Source: Miltoncostaea sp963771025 | Lineage (GTDB): Bacteria > Actinomycetota > Thermoleophilia > Miltoncostaeales > Miltoncostaeaceae | Direction of reading: 5' to 3' | NCBI GenBank assembly: GCA_963771025.1 | Contig: CAVYRL010000003.1 | Coordinates: 62,001 to 126,000, forward strand | DNA length: 64,000 bases | In this document: positions 57,504 to 64,000 of the stretch, piece after piece | Numbering within the stretch: position 1 is the first letter of the stretch | Layout of the letters: the number at the start of each line of letters is the position of its first letter | Translations under genes and position numbers: made by a program | Notes under the pieces: generated by a model | The model's database searches: none | What the model was told of the DNA's origin: nothing | The model's input: the letters and a program-made list of their open reading frames with translations, nothing else

Positions 57504-58356
57504 CGGGCCGCGCGTCTGTCTGACATTCGACTTCGACGCGATCTCGATCTGGCCGGCGGCCTTCGGGCTCACCACCCCCACCGCGCTCTCGCGCGGCGAG
57601 TTCGGCGCGCGGGTGGCCGTGCCGCGGATCCTCGACGTGCTGCGCCGCGAGAGCGTGCCGGCAACCTTCTTCATCCCCGGCCACACGGTCGAGACGTTCC
57701 CCGACGTGTGCCGGCGTATCGTCGCGGAAGGCCACGAGGTCGGTCACCACGGATGGATGCACGAGAGCCCCCTCTCGCTCGACCCGGCCGCCGAGCGCGA
57801 CGTCCTGGAGCGCGGCATCGACTCCATCGAGCGGGTGCTCGGCGTGCGCCCTGCCGGCTATCGCTCGCCGTCGTGGGATCTCACGCCGCAGTCGATACCC
57901 CTGCTGCGGGAGCTCGGGTTCGCCTACGACTCGAGCATGATGGCTCAGGATCTCGAGATGTACCGCGTCCGCGAGGGCGACGTGCTGCACATGGACCGGC
58001 CGTTCGAGTTCGGCCGCGAGGTGGATCTCGTCGAGGTCCCGGTGTCGTGGTCGCTCGATGACTTCCCCCACCTGGAGTTCGTTCCCGCGCAGGGCTTCCT
58101 GCTGCCCGGGGCCCGCTCCCCTGAGGCGCTCCTCGCCGCCTGGACCGCGGACCTCGACTTCATGGTCAACCGGGTGCCGGACGGGGTCTTCACGATGACG
58201 TTCCACCCCCAGACGATCGGACGCGGGGCGCGCGTGCTGCTGCTGGAGCGCCTGATCGCGCACGCCGCCGGCCGGGGAGCGCGATTCCTGCGCGCGGCCG
58301 AGGCCGTGGCCGAATGGACGGCCGCGAACCCGCACGCCGCCGGCGGCGCCGCATAG
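57493..58356 (+). CDS. Polysaccharide deacetylase (NodB domain)
   Basis: A 287-aa carbohydrate esterase family 4-like enzyme. It has VCLTFDFDAISIW (catalytic/metal Asp pair), HEVGHHGWMHESPL (metal His-x3-His), RSPSWDLTPQSIPLLRELGFAYDSSM and a terminal TMTFHPQTIGRGAR with the His of motif 5. No signal peptide, so a cytosolic substrate or PuuE-like (allantoinase) function is possible; the nitrilase remnant in front fits purine/pyrimidine-type catabolism. ATG at 57493 overlaps the remnant. Confidence 0.85.
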   Translation: MSADGPRVCLTFDFDAISIWPAAFGLTTPTALSRGEFGARVAVPRILDVLRRESVPATFFIPGHTVETFPDVCRRIVAEGHEVGHHGWMHESPLSLDPAAERDVLERGIDSIERVLGVRPAGYRSPSWDLTPQSIPLLRELGFAYDSSMMAQDLEMYRVREGDVLHMDRPFEFGREVDLVEVPVSWSLDDFPHLEFVPAQGFLLPGARSPEALLAAWTADLDFMVNRVPDGVFTMTFHPQTIGRGARVLLLERLIAHAAGRGARFLRAAEAVAEWTAANPHAAGGAA

Positions 58357-58504
58357 GGCCGCTCCTCCCGCATCTGCTCGATGAACGCCGCGATGGCCGG
58401 ATGGCTGCCGAGCACCTCGCCACGCCCCCGCTCGGACGGGGCCCGGGATGGATCCCTCCGGCCCGAGGCCGTGCAGGCCGGAAGGTGAGCGCGGTGCCGG
58501 CGGC

Positions 58505-58550
58505 TTGACACGACGCACTCGATCGGGGACAGTTGACCGGTCAGTCAACT
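58505..58550 (+). promoter_or_regulatory. Promoter and operator of the TetR-MFS locus
   Basis: A perfect -35 TTGACA (58505-58510) is followed 17 nt later by a weak -10 (GACAGT, 58528-58533). It is overlapped on the right by an operator: AGTTGAC-CGGTCA-GTCAACT (58531-58550), with a nested perfect TGACCGGTCA. A related half of this operator recurs at 59234-59247 before the MFS gene. Confidence 0.65.
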
Positions 58551-58564
58551 AGGAAGAGGTCGGC

Positions 58565-59188
58565 GTGGTCCGAGGCAACGACACCGAGGAGCGGCTCGTG
58601 GAGGCGGCGGCGGGCCTGTGGCACGCGCGCAGCTACGCCGACGTCGGCGTGAGCGAGATCTGCGAGGTCGCCGACGTCCGCAAGGGCAGCTTCTACCACT
58701 TCTTCTCCTCCAAGCAGGAGCTGGCCGTGGCGGTCATCGACCGCCACTGGAGGGATGCGTACCAGACGGTCCTGCTACCGGCGCTCGCGGCCGGCGAGAC
58801 CCCGATGGGGCAACTCCAGGCGCTGACGATCGGCATCGCCGGCCAGATGGGCCGGTTCACCGACGAGCTCGGGTTCATGCCGGGATGTCCGTTCGGCAAC
58901 CTGGCCAGCGAGCTCAGCACCATCGACACGGCAGTCCGCGAGCGGCTGGAGCGCCTCTTCGAGAGCCAGCGCGAGGTCCTGCAGGGGCTGCTCGAGCGCG
59001 CGGTCGCGGCGGGCGAGCTTCCCGACACCACCGACACCGTGGAGGCGGCACGGGCGATGCACGCCTACATCGAGGGCGTGCTGCTCATGGCCAAGAACGC
59101 CAACGACGCCTCCATCCCCCAGCGGCTGCTGCCGCTGGCCCTCCGGCTGGCAATGCCCAGCACACCCGTCGAGACCGCCTCGGTCTGA
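58565..59188 (+). CDS. TetR-family repressor of the adjacent MFS exporter
   Basis: A 207-aa repressor. HTH at 12-55 (LVEAAAGLWHARSYADVGVSEICEVADVRKGSFYHFFSSKQELAVAVI). The ligand domain has FMPGCPFGNLASELS, the signature of the YxaF/LmrA-like class. GAGG ribosome site before the GTG at 58565. Autoregulation and control of the MFS gene are inferred from the shared operator. Confidence 0.9.
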   Translation: MVRGNDTEERLVEAAAGLWHARSYADVGVSEICEVADVRKGSFYHFFSSKQELAVAVIDRHWRDAYQTVLLPALAAGETPMGQLQALTIGIAGQMGRFTDELGFMPGCPFGNLASELSTIDTAVRERLERLFESQREVLQGLLERAVAAGELPDTTDTVEAARAMHAYIEGVLLMAKNANDASIPQRLLPLALRLAMPSTPVETASV

Positions 59189-59233
59189 CGTCGTATCGGT
59201 CGGAACTCCACGATGCAGCGCGCGCCGGAAGAA

Positions 59234-59247
59234 CCGACCGGTCAACT
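59234..59247. promoter_or_regulatory. Second copy of the TetR operator half, before the MFS gene
   Basis: CCGACCGGTCAACT; its reverse complement begins AGTTGACCGGTC, identical to the first twelve bases of the operator at 58531-58550. Located 25 nt before the MFS ATG. Confidence 0.6.
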
Positions 59248-59272
59248 CATACCCCAGAGAAAGGCTCCGCAA

Positions 59273-60757
59273 ATGACACCACATGCCCCCCCGGCCACGA
59301 CGCGCGCAGGGCTGATCCTCGCCCTCGTCTGCGCCGGGCAGTTCATGGTCGTGCTCGATCTTGCGATCGTGAACGTCGCCCTTCCGTCGATCCAGCTCGA
59401 TCTCGGCGTCAGCCAGAACGATCTCCAATGGGCGGTGGTCGCGTACGGGATCTTCCTCGGGGGATTCCTGCTTCTCGGCGGTCGCGCCGCCGACCTCCTC
59501 GGGCGCCGCAGGGTCTTCGTCACGGGGGTCGTCATCTTTGCCGGGGCATCCCTCGTCGCCGGCCTTTCAACGACGCTCGGGGTCCTCGTCGCGGCCCGCG
59601 GCGCCCAGGGCTTCGGCGCCGCGCTCACGGCGGCGGCCGGGCTGTCGATCCTGACGGCCACCTTCCAGGAGGGCCCGTCCCGCACCAAGGCGCTGGGAAT
59701 CTGGGGGGCGATCTCCGCCTCGGGCGCAACGGTAGGGGTCGTGGTGTCGGGCCTGCTGACCGACGGTCCCGGGTGGGAGTGGATCTTCTTCATCAACGTG
59801 CCGGTCGGGATCGCCCTGGCCGTCGGAGCGTTGTGGTTCCTCCACGAGACCTACGGCGAGCGCCAGCAGACCTTCGACGTCTTCGGGGCGGTGACGATCA
59901 CGGCGGGCCTCCTGCTCCTGGTGTTCGGCGTCAACCGAGGCGGGATCTGGGGCTGGACCGACGCCCGCACGGTCGGCGTACTCGTGGCCTCATTCGTCCT
60001 TCTCGTCGCGTTCCTCGTGATCGAGACGAGGGTCACGCAGCCGCTCGTCCCCCTGGGCCGCGTCGCCAACCGCACGGTGGGCCTGGCCAACCTGGTCGCC
60101 TTCCTGCTCCTGGCCGCCTTCTCCTCGCTGATCTTCGTCGGGACCCTCTTCATGCAGCAGGTCCTCGGCTACAGCGCCCTCGAGGCCGGCCTGGCGTGGC
60201 TGACCGTCTCGGTGCCCGCGCTGGTGGCGGCGGCGACGACCGGAGCGGTGCTCGTCGAGCGGATCGGCGTGCGCCCCATCCTGGTCGCCGGCCTGACGAT
60301 CCTGACGGTCGCGCTCGCGGGCCTCTCGCAGCTGGACGCCGGTTCGACCTTCGCGAGCGGTCTTCTGCCCTGGTTCATCCTGTCCGGCCTCGGGATCGGA
60401 CTGTGCTTCCCCGCGGCCCAGGTCGCCGCCTTCACCGGCTTCGACGAGAGTGACAGCGGGCTCGCATCGGGTCTGGTGAACACATCGCAGGAGGTGGGCG
60501 GCGCCATCGGAGTCGCGGTGCTGGCCGCCGTCGCCATCGCAGTCACGGACAACCGGGTCGCCGGCGGGACCGCCCAGGTCAACGCCCTCTCCGATGGCCT
60601 GTCGCGGGCGTTCCTCATCGGCGCGTTCATCGCGATCGTCGGCGTCGTGATGGCGCTGCTCCTGCGACGGCCGACCGCATCCGCGACGGCCATCGAGCGC
60701 GACGACGCGCTGGCCGCCGAGGGCGTCATGACCGCCGAGGGGACGTCGGCGGCATGA
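59273..60757 (+). CDS. DHA2-family MFS drug exporter (14 TM)
   Basis: A 494-aa proton-coupled efflux pump. It starts with VLDLAIVNVALPSIQLDLG and has motif A-like GGRAADLLGRRRVF and the antiporter region around GIWGAISASGATVGVVVSG. Fourteen helices are expected. The TetR gene upstream and the shared operator suit substrate-induced efflux. GAAAGG before the ATG. A hairpin terminator follows at 60768. Confidence 0.93.
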   Translation: MTPHAPPATTRAGLILALVCAGQFMVVLDLAIVNVALPSIQLDLGVSQNDLQWAVVAYGIFLGGFLLLGGRAADLLGRRRVFVTGVVIFAGASLVAGLSTTLGVLVAARGAQGFGAALTAAAGLSILTATFQEGPSRTKALGIWGAISASGATVGVVVSGLLTDGPGWEWIFFINVPVGIALAVGALWFLHETYGERQQTFDVFGAVTITAGLLLLVFGVNRGGIWGWTDARTVGVLVASFVLLVAFLVIETRVTQPLVPLGRVANRTVGLANLVAFLLLAAFSSLIFVGTLFMQQVLGYSALEAGLAWLTVSVPALVAAATTGAVLVERIGVRPILVAGLTILTVALAGLSQLDAGSTFASGLLPWFILSGLGIGLCFPAAQVAAFTGFDESDSGLASGLVNTSQEVGGAIGVAVLAAVAIAVTDNRVAGGTAQVNALSDGLSRAFLIGAFIAIVGVVMALLLRRPTASATAIERDDALAAEGVMTAEGTSAA

Positions 60758-60767
60758 CCGGCTGACA

Positions 60768-60820
60768 CAGGGCGGGCCCGGCCCGATGGCGGTGACCCCG
60801 CCGCCGTCGGGCCCGCCCTG
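60768..60820 (+). terminator. Long terminator-like hairpin after the MFS gene
   Basis: Perfect 13-bp arms CAGGGCGGGCCCG / CGGGCCCGCCCTG, with a smaller GGCGG-CCGCC stem in the loop. No T run. Confidence 0.65.
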
Positions 60821-61011
60821 GCCGGAGCCGTCCTGGGCCCTCGAGGACGGCCCTGTGCCCCCGTGACCCTCCCCACCAGCTGGACCCGGGGCCCCTCAGC
60901 GCCTACCGGCTCCGCAAATCCCACCACTCGACGGGACGTCAGCCGAAGGGTGGACGCGGGAGGGGTGCAAGGTCATCGGCGGGTAACGCGACGGGAGGGT
61001 AGGCTGTGGCC

Positions 61012-61272
61012 GTGGCGAGCTACGACTACCGATGCGAGCGCGACGGCGTGTTCGAGCTGACCCTGCCGCTCGGCACGGCCCCGTCGAGCCCCCCGTGCCC
61101 GGAGTGCGGCGAGGAAGCCTCGCGCATCTTCTCGGCGCCGCTCACGGCTCCCCCCGGCCTCGACAAGAGCGGTCCGGGCGGCATGACGCCGATACCCGCC
61201 CCACCGGGCGCCCGGCCACCGGTTCAGCAGCTGCCGATGACCGCCCCGATGCGGAGCATGCCGAGGCCCTGA
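61012..61272 (+). CDS. FmdB-family zinc ribbon protein
   Basis: An 86-aa protein. YDYRCERDGVFEL, then CPECGEEASRIFSAPL, is the CxxC zinc-ribbon regulatory-protein pattern, though the first knuckle keeps only one clear Cys. The Pro/Gly/Met-rich tail is low complexity. The GTG at 61012 lies 6 nt after TAGGCT, leaderless. Role in transcription is often assumed, not proven. Confidence 0.82.
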   Translation: MASYDYRCERDGVFELTLPLGTAPSSPPCPECGEEASRIFSAPLTAPPGLDKSGPGGMTPIPAPPGARPPVQQLPMTAPMRSMPRP

Positions 61273-61699
61273 CCGCGCCGCTGGGTGCGACCCTCGACGT
61301 CTCCGAGGGGGTCGATCTGCGACGGCCTGTGGAGCGGCGCGATGCCCCGTGTGAGTCGAGCCCGTGCCCCGGCGACCCGTGAGACTGAGCCGTCCCGCTA
61401 CGCAACCGACCCTCTAGGCCCGGATCGCGGAAGCCGATAGCTGGAATACGCGTCAACCCTGTGTTGGGACATCCGGGGCGAGGACACGACCGGCATCCCC
61501 GAGGAATCGTGATCACGACAGTCGCCGGGTTCTGCATTCGACCCTCTCCGCGCGCGGCGAACGGGGAGGTGGACGGAGGAGACACACACGTGAAGTATCC
61601 GCCGCGACCCGGCGATCGGTCACGGGAACCTACGAGACCCGCCGTTCAAGGGCGTCCGGCCATCCGGGCGCGCAGGGGTCGGAGTAGGTTGCCGAGCAG
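61273..61699. other. 427-nt leader/intergenic stretch
   Basis: No gene motif on either strand except a small ORF (61590-61703) that reaches the next start. A -10-like TAGGTT is at 61685-61690. The remaining sequence shows no repeat or strong hairpin. Confidence 0.55.
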
Positions 61700-61703
61700 A
61701 TGA
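61590..61703 (+). CDS. Possible leader peptide coupled to the secreted-protein gene
   Basis: A 37-aa frame starting at GTG 61590 with GGAGGAG 8 nt upstream, Arg/Pro-rich (MKYPPRPGDRSREPTRP at its start). Its stop overlaps the ATG of the next gene (ATGA). The translation signal is good, but composition could be chance. Confidence 0.3.
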   Translation: MKYPPRPGDRSREPTRPAVQGRPAIRARRGRSRLPSR

Positions 61704-63070
61704 CATCGTCACCGCTCCGGCGCACCGTCCGCCGCGCATCCCTCGTCGTGGCCGCCGTTGCGGCGCTCCTCGGAACGGGAACGCCGGCGTTGGCGGCCTC
61801 CGTCGCCTACCTCGACGGTCACGAGGTCTGGGTCGCGGCCCTCGACGGCAGCCGCAAGGAGCGCCTCTCCGCCGGCGAGGGCGACTGGATCGCCGTCGCG
61901 GCGGCCGACAACGGCCGCGTCTTCGGCGTGCGGCTGGAGGCGGGCAAGATCTTCCAGCTCGCTCGGATCCAGCTCTGGGATTCGAACGGCACCGTCCTCA
62001 GCCAGGGGCCGCTGCCCTCGGAGGCCGCCGCCTGGAACTCGTATGTCGCCCCGCTCGGCCTCGATCTCACCTCGGACGGCGTGTTCGCGGTGTACGGGTA
62101 CGCCGGCCAGGTCGGCCTCGTCCCCAACGCGACCTTCCTCAAGGGCCACTACGCGATCCTCAGCGACACGAAGACGGGCATCACCCCGATCGGGCAGAGC
62201 GGCTACCTCCATCCGACGACCGTCGGGCGGCGCGTGGTCGCAGGCCAGGGCAGCCAGGTCGTGGTGCAGTCCTCCGACCCGGGCGGACCGTTCACGACCT
62301 CGTGGACGCCGATCATCGACGTGTCCGGCACCGGGCTCACTCTGGGCAGGACGGACGTCGCGGCCACCACCCGCCTGGCAGCGATCGAGCTCGGATCGGA
62401 TTCGGCCGACGACAAGATCGCCGCCCTGTCGCTGAGCGGGCTCGACGCGCCCGTGACCGTCGGCGCGACGACCGACTGCTTCCTGCCGACGGTCGGCGAG
62501 GCGAGCGACCCGAGCCTCTCCCAGGACGGGACCGTCATCGCGTGGAAGGACGCCCAGGGCGTCAAGGTCGCCGGCGCCCCGAGCGGCACCGCCGAGCCGT
62601 GCGCGGTGGCATCCGCGCCGATCGTCATCTCCGCCACCGGTTCGAGCCCCTCGATCGGCGGCGCATCCGTCGCCCAGCTGAAGCCGGCGCCTCCCGCCCC
62701 CGCCGGCCCGCCGGCTCCCACCACCCCCCCTACGACGCCCGCCACACGTCTCGTCGTCACGCTCCCGGCCAAACGGACCGTGGTCGCGCTGTCGTCGGCC
62801 GCGGGCCTGCGGCTGAAGGTGCGCGCCCCGAGAGCCGGGACCATCATCGTCACCGGATCCGTAGCCGCGAAGCGGCTCAGGCTGCGGGGCAGCAAGGCCA
62901 TCATCGTGGCCACGGGTTCCGTGAGGGCGAAGGCGGCCGGCACCGTCACCGTGAAGGTGCGGCTGAAGAAGACGGCCCGCAAGTACCGGGCGCGCCTGCG
63001 CGGCGCGCGCCTCGTATTGAAGATCCGGCAGGGCCGGCTCACCACGACCACGAGGGTCACCCTGCGCTGA
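61700..63070 (+). CDS. Secreted beta-propeller-like protein with basic C-terminal module
   Basis: A 456-aa exported protein. The signal peptide (RRASLVVAAVAALLGTGTPA) is followed by beta-propeller-like repeats up to about residue 330 (GHEVWVAALDGSRKERLS, DPSLSQDGTVIAWKDAQGV) that resemble TolB/WD40-type blades. Then comes a Pro/Thr-rich linker (about 333-350) and a C-terminal module rich in Lys/Arg and Val (VTVKVRLKKTARKYRARLRG). This terminal module is very common in secreted proteins of Thermoleophilia. Function unknown. Confidence 0.75.
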   Translation: MTSSPLRRTVRRASLVVAAVAALLGTGTPALAASVAYLDGHEVWVAALDGSRKERLSAGEGDWIAVAAADNGRVFGVRLEAGKIFQLARIQLWDSNGTVLSQGPLPSEAAAWNSYVAPLGLDLTSDGVFAVYGYAGQVGLVPNATFLKGHYAILSDTKTGITPIGQSGYLHPTTVGRRVVAGQGSQVVVQSSDPGGPFTTSWTPIIDVSGTGLTLGRTDVAATTRLAAIELGSDSADDKIAALSLSGLDAPVTVGATTDCFLPTVGEASDPSLSQDGTVIAWKDAQGVKVAGAPSGTAEPCAVASAPIVISATGSSPSIGGASVAQLKPAPPAPAGPPAPTTPPTTPATRLVVTLPAKRTVVALSSAAGLRLKVRAPRAGTIIVTGSVAAKRLRLRGSKAIIVATGSVRAKAAGTVTVKVRLKKTARKYRARLRGARLVLKIRQGRLTTTTRVTLR

Positions 63071-63327
63071 CCCGCTCGGTCGATCCCGGCGGTCGCGGTG
63101 AAGCCGCGTCCTCGCAGGAGCGTCCAGCAGATCGTGGACGGGGAAGGGGAGACCGAGTTGCGGCGCGAGTGAGGGATCTGACCGCTGTTCAGACCTCTGA
63201 GGCGCCCCCGAGTGGACTGTGCCCGTGTGGTCGGGCAGCGCATGGTCGGGGAAGACGCTGCCCGGGTGTCATGTCGGAACGGATGGAACGATCGCCTCCC
63301 GAGGCCCGCGTGCCTCCGGATCCCGGG

Positions 63328-64000
63328 TCATCGGGGTGCCGTCCCGGCCGCATCGCGGTAACCGCCCATCGCCCAGTCCGCGACGATGGACTCGTACTCT
63401 CCGGCGGCCTCCTCCCACACGAAGTGCCCGGCGTCGAGGACGGCGAGCCGGCAGTTGGGCAGGTTCGCGTGGAGGAACTCGGCATTGGCGAGCGGGACCA
63501 CCCGATCGCGCCGGCCGGCGATGATCTGAACGGGGATCTCGATCGCGGGGAGACGCTTCGCGAGCTTCGGGAGCTGGTCGGGGTAGGTGCGCGCGTAGCG
63601 CATCGACTCGACGAACCGGTCACCGTCGTAGCAGTCGAGGTAGTCGTCGCGGATCTCGGGCGGAAGCGCGTACCCCTCGATCGTGTCGAGCGCCGCGGCG
63701 ACGATGGCGCGCGGGTCCATCGCGCGGTACCGATCGAGGTCGGGCGCGAGGACCCACTCCGCGAGCGGTCCCTCCAGCTGGAGGGGGACGGCCGCCCCAC
63801 CGCTGCCGACCACCAGGCTGGAGAGCAGTCTGGGCTGGGAGGCGGCCGCGAACAGGGCGGCGGACGTCCCGATGTCCGGGGCGACGAGGTGTGGCCCGTC
63901 CAGCTCGCTCTGCGCGATGAGCTCCAGGAGGAAGTCCCCCATGGCGCGCGGCGACAGGAGATCGTCCCGGCGCTCGGACCCCCCGAAGCCCGGGAGGTTA
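63328..64000 (-). CDS. Alpha/beta hydrolase, partial (N-terminus outside the window)
   Basis: At least 224 residues, open at the right edge; its first visible residues read NLPGFGGSERRDDLLSPRAM. The nucleophile elbow reads VAPDIGTSAAL, with Asp where Ser is usual, as in epoxide hydrolases and haloalkane dehalogenases. Later residues: IAGRRDRVVP (acid region) and VLDAGHFVWEE with the catalytic His. Substrate cannot be told from the fragment. Confidence 0.85.
   Translation of the reverse strand, partial: NLPGFGGSERRDDLLSPRAMGDFLLELIAQSELDGPHLVAPDIGTSAALFAAASQPRLLSSLVVGSGGAAVPLQLEGPLAEWVLAPDLDRYRAMDPRAIVAAALDTIEGYALPPEIRDDYLDCYDGDRFVESMRYARTYPDQLPKLAKRLPAIEIPVQIIAGRRDRVVPLANAEFLHANLPNCRLAVLDAGHFVWEEAAGEYESIVADWAMGGYRDAAGTAPR

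Noticed and set aside
55437..57686. Long minus-strand frame ending with the 70-aa gene
   Set aside because: Most of it is antisense to the ltrA-like gene. Only the last 70 codons have their own strong ribosome site, so only those were kept.
58357..58511. Minus-strand frame reading LGSHPAIAAFIEQMREERPY
   Set aside because: The short stretch looks protein-like, but it has no start signal, runs into the antisense of the deacetylase gene, and matches no family I can name.

Overview
The window is high-GC, densely packed bacterial chromosome. It carries no rRNA, tRNA, insertion sequence, phage gene or CRISPR array that I could recognise. The gene set and style point to an actinobacterium, most likely class Thermoleophilia (Solirubrobacterales/Gaiellales-like). 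The reasons are a CBS-less GuaB3-type IMP dehydrogenase relative, a long ICL2-type isocitrate lyase, a CIRCE-controlled groESL operon, frequent 4-bp GTGA/ATGA gene overlaps, many leaderless-type promoters, and a secreted protein ending in the Lys/Arg-rich beta module common in that class. The class-level assignment is inference.

Layout. 1-2450: leftward housekeeping operon rplM-rpsI-glmM-glmS with a clear sigma-70-type promoter. 2557-7278: small zinc-knuckle-like protein, S4 RNA-binding protein, an HTH-fused citrate synthase divergent from a homocitrate/Re-citrate-synthase-like enzyme, and a type II NADH dehydrogenase. 7294-14067: purine/pyrimidine and wall genes (guaA, guaB3, 1-phosphofructokinase, D-Ala-D-Ala carboxypeptidase, pyrF, AEC permease). 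14100-17780: three type IV minor-pilin genes, one extended by several beta-sandwich modules. 17913-22761: GH15 glucosidase/trehalase, glutaminase with a cyclic-nucleotide-binding domain, nitronate monooxygenase. 22800-28103: groEL, groES (with a basic tail), CIRCE, then the rph-rdgB-SDR-membrane-zinc-ribbon operon. 28111-30259: sirtuin, small ORF and HDAC/AcuC-type deacetylase.

30264-34850: DsbA-like protein, a large secreted toroid-fold protein with an Arg-rich linker, an OmpR-type response regulator whose phospho-acceptor Asp is Glu, and a 0.55-kb non-coding stretch with a DUF1684-like remnant. 34841-39606: paralogous hydrolases, thioredoxin-fold proteins, flavin reductase and a DEAD-box helicase behind a structured leader. 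39815-45403: pspA, a frameshifted CBS-pair gene, and a TetR-divergent ligase/crotonase/nitroreductase operon. 45466-49003: isocitrate lyase with a CRP-like operator, universal stress protein, bioY. 49125-55322: acyl-CoA/sugar-acid enzymes, ABC-F ATPase, a DGPF protein with an ECF42-type sigma factor, and a cobalamin-binding-like protein. 55437-64000: small protein, LtrA, truncated nitrilase, polysaccharide deacetylase, TetR plus MFS exporter with shared operators, FmdB zinc ribbon, secreted protein, and a partial alpha/beta hydrolase.

How genes work together. Two different citrate-forming-type enzymes share a divergent control region, and isocitrate lyase lies 40 kb away, which suggests growth on acetyl-CoA-yielding substrates. 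Sirtuin and AcuC-type deacetylases are adjacent and could jointly control lysine acylation. The pilin trio resembles the GspI-J-K/PilV-W-X tip complex. At least fifteen genes show a TANNNT hexamer 6-9 nt before the start codon, so leaderless mRNAs appear to be a default expression mode here.
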